This document shows positions 36,890 through 46,745 of a stretch of DNA of 57,384 nucleotides, piece after piece (within the stretch, counting starts at the first letter, position 1; the number at the start of each line of letters is the position of its first letter). The DNA comes from Bacteroidota bacterium (lineage in GTDB: Bacteria; Bacteroidota; Ignavibacteria; Ignavibacteriales; Ignavibacteriaceae): positions 1 through 57,384 of the forward strand of contig JAKBMG010000064.1 in assembly GCA_021831685.1 (NCBI GenBank). Direction: 5' to 3'. Position numbers and translations under genes: made by a program. Under the pieces are notes generated by a model. It ran no database searches, had not been told where the DNA came from, and saw only the letters and a list, made by a program, of their open reading frames with translations.

Positions 36890-39800
36890 ATTATCTATTG
36901 AAGCCTTGATTGAAAGGATTGAAACCAATCAGAGCAACTGCCTCGCGGAAATGTCTAACTATATCATTATCTATTGAAGCCTTGATTGAAAGGATTGAAA
37001 CTATTAAATCTACTAATAAACAAGTTAAGCACATTGCTCTTATTGTATTATCTATTGAAGCCTTGATTGAAAGGATTGAAACATATGAGGATCTCCATAT
37101 TAAATAAAGATGTCTTTCCAATTATCTATTGAAGCCTTGATTGAAAGGATTGAAACAAAGAGCATCTTCTTTCTATCAACAAGTTGGCCATTGATTATCT
37201 ATTGAAGCCTTGATTGAAAGGATTGAAACTTAGCACTAATGTTATTGTAAAAAATAAACTCATTTTTCCATTATCTATTGAAGCCTTGATTGAAAGGATT
37301 GAAACTACCACCTTGATCGCGAGATAGTTATCTTTCGAATCAACATTATCTATTGAAGCCTTGATTGAAAGGATTGAAACTTGCTACAGGCATTACTTTC
37401 CACATGAATCACAAATGGGGATTATCTATTGAAGCCTTGATTGAAAGGATTGAAACAAAAAACTCCACTATTGCCATGACATCCCCTTTGTCGATTATCT
37501 ATTGAAGCCTTGATTGAAAGGATTGAAACGAATAAATTTCAATTATCGCCGAAGTTATCAGGAATTATCTATTGAAGCCTTGATTGAAAGGATTGAAACG
37601 CATCGCGCTTAAAGCGTCCGGTTCAAATTGGCCGTTATTATCTATTGAAGCCTTGATTGAAAGGATTGAAACAATTTATACTCTCTTGGCCATTCAAACC
37701 AATCTGCTTGTAATTATCTATTGAAGCCTTGATTGAAAGGATTGAAACACGAGGTGGTGATTATATAGATGTTATGTACTTCTTCAGGGTTATTATCTAT
37801 TGAAGCCTTGATTGAAAGGATTGAAACGACGTAATTGGTGCCGTGAGATTAATTGATCCATTTACAGATTATCTATTGAAGCCTTGATTGAAAGGATTGA
37901 AACGAAACTTTCCTTCTCCATTCCTGCAATAGCATTCTCCGAATTATCTATTGAAGCCTTGATTGAAAGGATTGAAACTTTCAGTTTTTAGATTGTATTG
38001 GCCGTAAGTGGCGGGAATTATCTATTGAAGCCTTGATTGAAAGGATTGAAACAGTTTCCTTTGGCATCAAAATCAGCCAGATTGTGATATTATCTATTGA
38101 AGCCTTGATTGAAAGGATTGAAACTCTTGGATTGATTTTTTCTGATCGCAGATCCTCAACAAAGATTATCTATTGAAGCCTTGATTGAAAGGATTGAAAC
38201 GAATATTCACCGTTCTCTTTAATCAGAAAGAATGTGCCATATTATCTATTGAAGCCTTGATTGAAAGGATTGAAACGAAATGGAAAACTTGCTAATTGCC
38301 ACCCATTCCCAGCAGTATTATCTATTGAAGCCTTGATTGAAAGGATTGAAACGTTAGCGGCTAATCTAAACAACTTGAGCCAGGGCTTAGATTATCTATT
38401 GAAGCCTTGATTGAAAGGATTGAAACAATTGATGACGGTAAAGAGCTTGTTGCCGATAGCTATTATTATCTATTGAAGCCTTGATTGAAAGGATTGAAAC
38501 GACATGTTTACCATCTCTTCATGCGATTCTGTTACATTATCTATTGAAGCCTTGATTGAAAGGATTGAAACTAATTTTATACATAACCATTTGGCTTATT
38601 ATGCCAAACAGGAAGATTATCTATTGAAGCCTTGATTGAAAGGATTGAAACTTTTGCTTTACTTTTATCACTGAAATTACCATCTTTAATTATCTATTGA
38701 AGCCTTGATTGAAAGGATTGAAACACTAAAAACAATATTTTATATATCGTTTTCATGGTACATTATCTATTGAAGCCTTGATTGAAAGGATTGAAACAAA
38801 AGACCAGAAAATACAATATACTGCAAATATGCATTATCTATTGAAGCCTTGATTGAAAGGATTGAAACAAGAGTTTTGTTGGGAGAAAATAATTTATATA
38901 TACAAATACATTATCTATTGAAGCCTTGATTGAAAGGATTGAAACATTCCTTCAAGGACGATGAGGCAAAAATCTTGCCTTGATATTATTATCTATTGAA
39001 GCCTTGATTGAAAGGATTGAAACATTACATTAGGGCCATCTTGCACTGGAGCGGAATTATTATCTATTGAAGCCTTGATTGAAAGGATTGAAACAAAAGT
39101 GCACCACGCACCATGCTGTCCCATCTTCACCATTATCTATTGAAGCCTTGATTGAAAGGATTGAAACAACAGCTCCCAATCTGCAATCGGCGCAAAGTGC
39201 ATGCCATTATCTATTGAAGCCTTGATTGAAAGGATTGAAACATTTGTGAGATGCACCCATGTTTTTCCCTTGTCTTTTATTATCTATTGAAGCCTTGATT
39301 GAAAGGATTGAAACGCTGTTGTGATAGGAGGCTGGGAGATAGTTTTGGGAACATTATCTATTGAAGCCTTGATTGAAAGGATTGAAACTGCCGGAAATAA
39401 ACCGAAGAATTGAGGGGTTCGCTTTAGCATTATCTATTGAAGCCTTGATTGAAAGGATTGAAACTTTTTAGTTTGATAGTAAATCTATACTAATTTAGGT
39501 ATTATCTATTGAAGCCTTGATTGAAAGGATTGAAACGTAAACCGCCTCTTCGGCCGATTTACTCCTCCACATTAATTATCTATTGAAGCCTTGATTGAAA
39601 GGATTGAAACGATACCCACTTTGGGTCATTAACCACATTATTTAATTATCTATTGAAGCCTTGATTGAAAGGATTGAAACGAATAATTGTCTCCATAATT
39701 TTTCTGTTTTCTGGTATTATCTATTGAAGCCTTGATTGAAAGGATTGAAACCTTTCAGGTGTTGAAGACGATTAGCAAGAATCTTTTATTATCTATTGAA

Positions 39801-41338
39801 GCCTTGATTGAAAGGATTGAAACGTCTAGCTCTAGTTTGAAGGCATTCTAGTTCTCCCTAAGTGCAATTATCTATTGAAGCCTTGATTGAAAGGATTGAA
39901 ACAATAAATAGGAGCAAAGAATTTTTTGCATACATGGAATTATCTATTGAAGCCTTGATTGAAAGGATTGAAACAACTGTTGAATCTCAAGTCTACCGGC
40001 ACGCTTCCATATTATCTATTGAAGCCTTGATTGAAAGGATTGAAACAAGTAATTACATTAAATACTGACATAGAATCCATGAAAGAACTCCCAATTATCT
40101 ATTGAAGCCTTGATTGAAAGGATTGAAACATTTTTTATCCAACTCTTCCTGAAAAACAGTTCTCATTTCATTATCTATTGAAGCCTTGATTGAAAGGATT
40201 GAAACAATCAAAGTTTTTTTTTATTCTTAACCTCACGTTTAATATTATCTATTGAAGCCTTGATTGAAAGGATTGAAACGATGTGTTTGAATGTAGATAT
40301 CTTTCAAATATTTGATTATTATCTATTGAAGCCTTGATTGAAAGGATTGAAACGATTTATTACCGCCTCTAATATCAAACTCCCTGAAAAATTATCTATT
40401 GAAGCCTTGATTGAAAGGATTGAAACTTTATCTTCCACTCAGGTTTATTCACCGTGGCGGTTGGATTATCTATTGAAGCCTTGATTGAAAGGATTGAAAC
40501 AAAAAGAGCATCTTCTTTCTATCAACAAGTTGGCCATATTATCTATTGAAGCCTTGATTGAAAGGATTGAAACGATTCCGAAGATTTTTACCGTGTATGT
40601 TTTACCGGGAACATTATCTATTGAAGCCTTGATTGAAAGGATTGAAACTGCAAGATCTAAAGGGTGTATGCCGGGGCCGTATATAGATTATCTATTGAAG
40701 CCTTGATTGAAAGGATTGAAACAGTCTGATATTTGATACTTGCTCATCAGTTAACTCACATCTCACTTGATAATAAAACATTATCTATTGAAGCCTTGAT
40801 TGAAAGGATTGAAACCAAACAACTTGGAAGCAAGCATTATTCCAAACACCACATATTATCTATTGAAGCCTTGATTGAAAGGATTGAAACCCCTTTGAAC
40901 ACCGTCAAGCTTTCGATTCGTCTCGCCGGTATTATCTATTGAAGCCTTGATTGAAAGGATTGAAACAGCAAGCCCTCAATGCACAAGGTTCAGTTGAACT
41001 TCCGGGATTATCTATTGAAGCCTTGATTGAAAGGATTGAAACCGATTCGGATTGGCGTAAGTCACGGCGGCGGAAGCTTATTATCTATTGAAGCCTTGAT
41101 TGAAAGGATTGAAACAAAAAATCCGACGTAGGCAGAGACCTTCACTGTCTTGCGAATTATCTATTGAAGCCTTGATTGAAAGGATTGAAACTCACAACCA
41201 ACGAATTAAAGTTTGGGTCGGTTGCAATTATTATCTATTGAAGCCTTGATTGAAAGGATTGAAACGATCCCAATATATTGAAGCGGACATCTCGGCGGAA
41301 ATCGTGATTATCTATTGAAGCCTTGATTGAAAGGATTG
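36890..41338 (+). CRISPR. CRISPR array, 60 repeats and 59 spacers
   Basis: The repeat is 36 bp, beginning ATTATCTATTGAAGCC and ending AAAGGATTGAAAC. I count 60 copies from 36890; the first 59 appear identical, and the last (41307-41338) loses its final four bases. Spacers are 34-47 nt apart from one of 57 nt (40723-40779). Transcription is plus-strand: the 3-prime ATTGAAAC end gives the type III crRNA tag, and cas6 and RT-cas1 lie upstream. The spacers at 37157-37193 and 40501-40537 come from the same protospacer, offset by 2 nt. Short ORFs read through the repeats (peptide LSIEALIERIET) are artefacts. Confidence 0.99.
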
Positions 41339-41342
41339 TTGA

Positions 41343-41388
41343 GCCCGGTTGAATCGGGCGAAATCCCGTGAAGTGAAACGGAGCGGGA
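41343..41388. terminator. Paired hairpins just after the array
   Basis: GCCCG/CGGGC (41343-41359) and TCCCG/CGGGA (41364-41388) follow the terminal repeat directly. They could end array transcription, though no T-tract follows. The remaining 127 bp before the ATPase gene are AT-rich with an AAGGA ribosome-binding site. Confidence 0.35.
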
Positions 41389-41515
41389 AAACGTAAGAAG
41401 TAAGATCAACAGAGTTTAATAGCATTTTTATTGTGCCTATTTAATTTGTAAATACAAAGTTTATAACTTATGTTTTTACTTACACCACTTAATATTTTAA
41501 ATTAAGGATATATTT

Positions 41516-43969
41516 ATGAAGGAAAATTTATTAATACAAAATGTTTTCGCAATTAAGATTAAATCCTATTATTTGCCCATTAATGAAAATGATAAACTTG
41601 ATTTGAATGAGAGATATCTGCGGCAGCTTTCATGGCTAAAATCAATATTTATTAAAGATGATTTTCGCTTTGTATATGAGCTGCGAATTATTTATTTACC
41701 GGAGAGAGTAGAGCAAAACGCCGGGAAAATCGAATTTTATTTGATAATTAAAGCTGCCGGCATTGATAAGCAAACATTCTATGTATATTGTAATGATTTG
41801 TTTAACCTAGCCGTTATTTCTTTCCCTGAATATGATTTTGAAATGATTGTAAATGAACAATTGCAACATATATTATATCCGTTCATTGTTAATTTTGTAT
41901 TTGAGTTAAAGCGAACTATTGATAATATAAACCTGGATACGCTTGGCGACAGCAAAGTAAATAGAATTGGCTTTAATGATAAACTCGATGAAAAGAATAA
42001 CGGCATTTCAGAATCCAATATTTTTAATGTAACTCCATATCCCATCACAAAAAATCCGGCAAATACTTTTTACAAGCAATTAGTTTCATCAAAATCTAAT
42101 TATATATTCTCAATTATACTTCGTCCTGTTAATTTAAACGACGACTTTTTAAAATTTATAAATAAACAGATACTTATTTGTGAAAGATTTTCTCAATTAA
42201 ACTTAAGCATTTCATCTGATGTTAACAGTCTTTTCCCGGCTCTTAAGGAAAAAGCGAAATTTTATCAGAGCTTTCAGAATCACATTCTAAATTCATTAAA
42301 AGAAATACCTTTAACAATTAATATCTATATGGGCTCAAATAATGTTTTACAGGATATACTCGCAAATACTTTTATTTCATTTTTAACCGGAGAAAATTCA
42401 AAAATAACTATTAAGCGTCCTATTAGTAATTCAAATTACATTAATTTAAAAATGAAAATTGTCGGTGCTAAAAATATTTTTAATTTACCTTCTGTTAAGG
42501 ATCCTTGTAATGCTGAACCCAAAGGTAAGGATGATTACCAGAGTATCAATAATCTTTTGGAACATACGATTGGTTTAGAAGATGCTGCTTCTATATTTTC
42601 ATTCCCTCTGTTGGATGCTGAAAATTTGGAAGGAATAGAGACAAAAAGATCAAGACAAATACCAACTTTTGAAAATTTTCCCTCTGAAGGAGTTGAAGTA
42701 GGTGTTAATGTTTTTGGCAATAAAGAAATTCATATTAAATTGAAGGAAGACGATAGAAGACGACATTTTTATATCGTGGGTCAAACTGGAACAGGTAAAA
42801 CAAATTTATTAAAAAATATGATTCTCTCCGATATAAGACAGGACAAAGGTTTGTGTGTAATTGATCCGCACGGGGATTTATTTAATGAATTACTTAATTC
42901 AATGCCTGCTTCACGAATTAAAGATGTTGTATTAATTGACCCTACGGATGTTAAGTATCCTGTTGGAATAAATCTTCTAGAATATAAAACCGAAGAACAG
43001 CGGTATTTTATTGCTCAGGAAATGGTTAATATATTAAAAACACTTATGATAGATGAGTTCGGGGTTTCCTCAATTCCTAACTATGCCGGGCCCATATTTT
43101 TTCAACATGTAAAAATGAACTTACTACTTGTTATGTCTGATCCGCAAAAAATGGGTTCCTTATTCGATTTTTATAATGTCTTTCAAATTAACGACTATTG
43201 GAAGAATTGGCTGCCGTTAAAAATTTCCGACCCACACCTTGAAAACTGGGTGACATCTGTTTTACCAAATACCGATTATCAAAGACAAGGTAGCGATGGG
43301 GCATCACTCGGCGCTTATATAAGCAGTAAGTTTGAACAATTTCTTTTCGATCCGCTTTTAAGAAATATCTTTTCTCAAAAACAATCTACTATCGATTTTA
43401 AAGAGGTTATGGATTCAGGTAAAATCCTGTTGGTCAATTTGTCAAAAGGCGCACTTTCACAAATTAATTCAAGGTTTTTGGGCTTGGTAATTATGGCTAA
43501 ATTACAGTCTGAGGCTCTACAAAGAATTAAAATTGATAAGTCTTTGCGAAAAGATTTTTTTGTTTATATTGATGAATTCCAAAGCATTACAACAGAAAAC
43601 TTTGTAACTCTTCTTTCTGAAGGCAGAAAATTTAGAATTAGTTTAATCCTTGCAAATCAGTTCATTTCTCAAATCCCGAAAAATATATTAGAAGCTATAT
43701 TCGGCAACACCGGTACAATAGCATCATTTAGAGTAGGAGTAGAGGATGCAGAAATCCTGGGAAAAAAATTCTATCCATTTCTTTCGAAGATGGATCTGAT
43801 AAACTTACCCAATTGGAATGCTTATATGTCAACGCTTAATAAAGGCATACCTGTTCCTCCATTTAGTATTAAGACAGAATTTGAGACTATTTGTATTAAT
43901 AAGAATATTGTTGAAAAAATTTATTCGAATTCCAGAAATCTATGTTCAATAAAGAATCAAAATGAGTAA
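41516..43969 (+). CDS. HerA/TraC-like DNA-pumping ATPase (type IV secretion DNA-binding family)
   Basis: Protein of 817 aa. The N-terminal about 390 residues are not recognised. The ATPase has Walker A GQTGTGKT (422-429), IDPHGDLFNELLNSMP typical of TraD/HerA-type pumps, Walker B VYIDEFQS (Asp686-Glu687), and the SLILANQF motif III with a possible arginine finger at FRVGVEDAE. Related proteins move DNA through hexameric rings. No relaxase or conjugation gene is near, so it is probably a chromosomal or defence-associated member rather than a conjugative coupling protein. Its last bases overlap the HD-hydrolase remnant. Confidence 0.75.
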   Translation: MKENLLIQNVFAIKIKSYYLPINENDKLDLNERYLRQLSWLKSIFIKDDFRFVYELRIIYLPERVEQNAGKIEFYLIIKAAGIDKQTFYVYCNDLFNLAVISFPEYDFEMIVNEQLQHILYPFIVNFVFELKRTIDNINLDTLGDSKVNRIGFNDKLDEKNNGISESNIFNVTPYPITKNPANTFYKQLVSSKSNYIFSIILRPVNLNDDFLKFINKQILICERFSQLNLSISSDVNSLFPALKEKAKFYQSFQNHILNSLKEIPLTINIYMGSNNVLQDILANTFISFLTGENSKITIKRPISNSNYINLKMKIVGAKNIFNLPSVKDPCNAEPKGKDDYQSINNLLEHTIGLEDAASIFSFPLLDAENLEGIETKRSRQIPTFENFPSEGVEVGVNVFGNKEIHIKLKEDDRRRHFYIVGQTGTGKTNLLKNMILSDIRQDKGLCVIDPHGDLFNELLNSMPASRIKDVVLIDPTDVKYPVGINLLEYKTEEQRYFIAQEMVNILKTLMIDEFGVSSIPNYAGPIFFQHVKMNLLLVMSDPQKMGSLFDFYNVFQINDYWKNWLPLKISDPHLENWVTSVLPNTDYQRQGSDGASLGAYISSKFEQFLFDPLLRNIFSQKQSTIDFKEVMDSGKILLVNLSKGALSQINSRFLGLVIMAKLQSEALQRIKIDKSLRKDFFVYIDEFQSITTENFVTLLSEGRKFRISLILANQFISQIPKNILEAIFGNTGTIASFRVGVEDAEILGKKFYPFLSKMDLINLPNWNAYMSTLNKGIPVPPFSIKTEFETICINKNIVEKIYSNSRNLCSIKNQNE

Positions 43970-44120
43970 AATTGAAACTGCATTAAAAATTGCACTTATT
44001 GCACATAGGAATAAAGTTGAATCCATCATACGTCTTCCATATTCCATTGCGGCTTGCCGCACCGTCTTAAGTATGACGATAAGAGACTTTATTAATTCAG
44101 TGGTATTAATTAAATTATAA
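43962..44120 (+). pseudogene. Remnant of a second SpoT-like HD hydrolase
   Basis: ATG 43962 overlaps the ATPase stop by 8 nt and opens a 52-codon frame. Its start MSKIETALKIALIAHRNKV has the pattern of the first helix of small alarmone hydrolases; compare YSIEKAIAIALEGHKDQKD in the intact gene at 29667. After about residue 19 the similarity ends: a short palindromic repeat (TGCGG/CCGCA, 44048-44061) and unrelated sequence follow, so the HD residues are lost. The gene was therefore coupled to the ATPase and later destroyed by an insertion or deletion. Homology rests on a short segment. Confidence 0.55.
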
Positions 44121-44122
44121 GT

Positions 44123-44641
44123 ATGAATATGAAATATCCAAGAGAATTGTCAAGGGGAAACAATAATGTTGTTATTGCCATATCTAAAACCGAAGTAGGA
44201 AAGATATTTACACCGGATACTCGGGTAGAAGTCACGGTTGAGGCGAGGAATATGCAATACGCAAATAATATCAACGGATTAGTCGTTAAATTCATTAGAA
44301 TTGATATCGATGACACTAATCAAATATTGGTAATGGAACGGCTTAATATACTCGAACCACGGACTCTTGAGAAAGAAATACGTGAGACTATATATTCTGT
44401 CTTTGTTGATGAACTCGCTCATTTACATAAAAATGGATTCTGTCATAGAGATATCAAACGACCTTCAGGCTTTGGGGGACGCCCATACGATAATGTAATA
44501 CTTACTGAATCCGGAATAAGACTAATCGATGTGGGTATATCTGCCATTAAAGATTTGGCAGGAAATTCTCTATTCGACAACTACATAAAGTCAGAAATGA
44601 AAGAGGTCGAGGAATTCTACGAGTATTTTGTTAACCAATAA
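44123..44641 (+). CDS. Compact protein kinase-like protein
   Basis: Protein of 172 aa with a minimal eukaryotic-type kinase layout: Lys27 (VGKIF) and Glu40 in the N-lobe, hinge ILVMERLNIL, catalytic loop CHRDIKRP (108-110), Asn124, and Asp136 in LIDVG (DVG instead of DFG). The HRD-to-Asn distance is longer than usual because of an SGFGGRPYD insertion. The N-lobe is short and the C-lobe ends soon after the metal Asp, so much of the normal C-lobe is missing. It is either a reduced active kinase or a relative of lipopolysaccharide/antibiotic kinases. Convergent with the following minus-strand operon, overlapping it by 11 nt. Confidence 0.65.
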   Translation: MNMKYPRELSRGNNNVVIAISKTEVGKIFTPDTRVEVTVEARNMQYANNINGLVVKFIRIDIDDTNQILVMERLNILEPRTLEKEIRETIYSVFVDELAHLHKNGFCHRDIKRPSGFGGRPYDNVILTESGIRLIDVGISAIKDLAGNSLFDNYIKSEMKEVEEFYEYFVNQ

Positions 44642-44888
44642 AACTAATACACAACTTATTACTTAAGAACTCTTCATCATTTATTTTATATTTATCTCCA
44701 AAATATTCTGCATTTGCGTTCTCCCAATAATTCTTAAATGATTTTTGAATTAAAGATAAAAGAAATTCACCAGATTTAAATGCTTTAAAACCTCCGAGTC
44801 CTTTAGCTACATTTTTTGCATCCTCAATCATTTTCTTGATATTATTTTTATCAAATCCATTATCGAAATTAGAACTACCGTCTTTCAT
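44631..44888 (-). CDS. Small uncharacterised protein (possibly N-terminal fragment)
   Basis: Protein of 85 aa with a good AAAGG ribosome-binding site before ATG 44888. Central segment GLGGFKAFKSGEFLLSLIQKSF then KNYWENANAEYFGDKY looks like the beginning of a longer family, and the last residues (LCISFIG) look like readthrough into unrelated sequence where it collides with the kinase gene. It is the last gene of the minus-strand membrane/vWA operon, 42 nt after the vWA gene. May be truncated; function unknown. Confidence 0.5.
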   Translation of the reverse strand: MKDGSSNFDNGFDKNNIKKMIEDAKNVAKGLGGFKAFKSGEFLLSLIQKSFKNYWENANAEYFGDKYKINDEEFLSNKLCISFIG

Positions 44889-44930
44889 TTCTTTTCCTTT
44901 TTCTTTATAATTAAATTTTTATTCCGTATG

Positions 44931-45680
44931 TCAATATTCAAAATTCAATAATCTTGTAGCATATCTGCTGTCGGTTAGTTGAGCTCCGCAGGCGGAAAAA
45001 TATTTTATCCAGAATTTTTCAATGGCATAAATTTGTGCAGGCTTTATTTGCTGCTGGCTACCTGAATTTGCTGTTGCGCCTACCACGTAAACTTTTACTC
45101 CCGCTAAGTTTGGCATCCTGCCCTCAACCTCCTCCTCTTTAATTATTGAGCTTATTCTCTGTGTTGTTAAATCATCATGGTCAAAACTATAGTTTCCTGA
45201 ATCCTCAATCATATCGGAAAAGATAACCAATACTTTATCTTTAACGCTTATAAACCTGTCCTCATTAAATACTTTGCCTGCTAACTGAAATGCGTTCATC
45301 AAATCTGTCCTTTGTGAATAAGCGCTATCAATTATTTTTTGAGCTGCTGCAATAATATCTTTATTGGTTGTGTCCATTTTCTCTTTGTAAGTTAGCTGAT
45401 TTTCTTCAAACTGATCAAAGCCGCCGATTGTATTATTCAAAGGGAAAGTAGCAGTTGCCATACTATTTGCTGTTATTACATCGCCCTCCAATTGTGTCCC
45501 TCCATGCAGCCTGCCTAGCATCTTTTTAAAATCTTCAAAATAATGCTCACGTACGGTTTTATCATTGGTGCTTATAGAAGCATCGAAAAGCACGAACACA
45601 ATCGCGTTAGTTTTCTTTTCAGTGCAGCCGCTAAATAAGCTAATTATTGTTAACGTTAATAATATTATTGTCGTTTTCAT
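44931..45680 (-). CDS. vWA-like domain lipoprotein (copy 2)
   Basis: About 249 aa from ATG 45680 (MKTTIILLTL). Lipobox SLFSGC, then a vWA fold with complete MIDAS: FDASIS (DxSxS), RTDLMNAF (Thr) and IFSDMIED (Asp). C-terminal AIEKFWIKYFSACGAQL parallels copy 1 at 20826. It overlaps the end of the membrane-protein gene, as copy 1 does. The two lipoproteins share layout but little sequence, so the duplication is old or the copies came in separately. Confidence 0.72.
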   Translation of the reverse strand: MKTTIILLTLTIISLFSGCTEKKTNAIVFVLFDASISTNDKTVREHYFEDFKKMLGRLHGGTQLEGDVITANSMATATFPLNNTIGGFDQFEENQLTYKEKMDTTNKDIIAAAQKIIDSAYSQRTDLMNAFQLAGKVFNEDRFISVKDKVLVIFSDMIEDSGNYSFDHDDLTTQRISSIIKEEEVEGRMPNLAGVKVYVVGATANSGSQQQIKPAQIYAIEKFWIKYFSACGAQLTDSRYATRLLNFEY

Positions 45681-46716
45681 ATTTGTTCTTTCCATTTTTT
45701 CGATTAGATAAATTTTCAGAACTTATCCCTATTTTTTCATTCCACTCAAGATTCCTTAACTCGTCCGGAATGATAATTTCTATAGGTTCAGGTATATTCC
45801 CTTCGTTATTAACTTTTCTTTTGCGGAGGTTGGCAGTCCAGTAAATATTTATCCGCTGGTTAACCGCATCTTGAATCTCATTAGCCTTATGCTGGTAAAA
45901 ATTAAACTTCTTCTCCCTAAATGTTTTTGTTTTGTCTAATTTTTTTTCAGCTCTTTCCAGGTCTCTTTGTGCTTTTCTATTTAAAGCAGCGGCTTTATGT
46001 ACTGCTATTAAGTGCGGATTGTGAATTCTATATGAATATAATGCTGCAATTACAAAGTAGAGAAAATTAAAAAACCCGAAAGCAAACATAAGAGTATTAT
46101 CACTTACCATTCCTTCAACTTTGTGCAGGTATAAGGCCCTAAGATATCCCACAAAAAATATTGCAGCAATAACAGCTATTGGAAGAATAAAGCAAGCCGC
46201 TTTCTTTATCATATTTGATTTATACTCGTGCAGATAATGACCTAACATGTGTCCTGCTAATAATATTACAATGCCAATACCGCCTGCAACCAAATAATTA
46301 AAAATCTCTGCTTCTCCAAATAATCTGAAGACGACATTGTTTATCGGAAATTCTGACAAGAACATTATGCCTATTACTATCCAATAAAAAGCATACGCAG
46401 TTCCTTTACGCATAGAAGGAATTTCACCGTTGTATAACAGTTTGTATCTTTCAACCGCTTCAGTTTCCTTCAACTGAGCGTTCACAGCCCTTTCTCCGGC
46501 TCTCACTTTAGTGGTTTCTGCATTCAACCATCTCGTCTTTAGCTTTTTATCCAGCTTTGCCCATTTGCCGGCAATGCTTTTAATAGTTGCCTCTCCTAGC
46601 TTGCAGAACTCTTTCACATAAGGTGGGTTAACATCGATATTTGCCGGTATGTTTAATCTCCCGTCCTTTTTACCGTTGGATGAAGCGCCTATTTTCCAGT
46701 ATCTAAAGTTTAACAT
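45640..46716 (-). CDS. Four-helix membrane protein coupled to vWA lipoprotein (copy 2)
   Basis: Protein of 358 aa: charged N-terminal about 110 residues, helix pairs AFYWIVIGIMFLSEFPI / LVAGGIGIVILLAGHML and AACFILPIAVIAAIFFVGYL / FAFGFFNFLYFVIAALYSY, then a long charged coiled-coil-like tail (ALNRKAQRDLERAEKKLDK). Same topology as 19684-20829. It is the first intact gene of the minus-strand operon, with an AAGGTG ribosome-binding site. Family not recognised. The shared pairing with a vWA lipoprotein is the main clue that the two form one membrane complex. Confidence 0.7.
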   Translation of the reverse strand: MLNFRYWKIGASSNGKKDGRLNIPANIDVNPPYVKEFCKLGEATIKSIAGKWAKLDKKLKTRWLNAETTKVRAGERAVNAQLKETEAVERYKLLYNGEIPSMRKGTAYAFYWIVIGIMFLSEFPINNVVFRLFGEAEIFNYLVAGGIGIVILLAGHMLGHYLHEYKSNMIKKAACFILPIAVIAAIFFVGYLRALYLHKVEGMVSDNTLMFAFGFFNFLYFVIAALYSYRIHNPHLIAVHKAAALNRKAQRDLERAEKKLDKTKTFREKKFNFYQHKANEIQDAVNQRINIYWTANLRKRKVNNEGNIPEPIEIIIPDELRNLEWNEKIGISSENLSNRKNGKNKYENDNNIINVNNN

Positions 46717-46745
46717 TTTATCACCTTATTGTTTGTGTCCTTTTT

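Noticed and set aside
36891-40942. Several short ORFs across the CRISPR array with a repeated LSIEALIERIET peptide
   Set aside because: The peptide is simply the translated repeat; the frames have no ribosome-binding sites and change with every spacer.
36890-41338. Self-targeting spacers against genes in this window
   Set aside because: By eye I found no spacer matching the surrounding genes; a proper search would be needed to exclude matches elsewhere.
41516-46716. An integrative conjugative element
   Set aside because: The TraC/HerA-like ATPase stands alone: no relaxase, integrase, mating-pair genes or tRNA attachment site seen.
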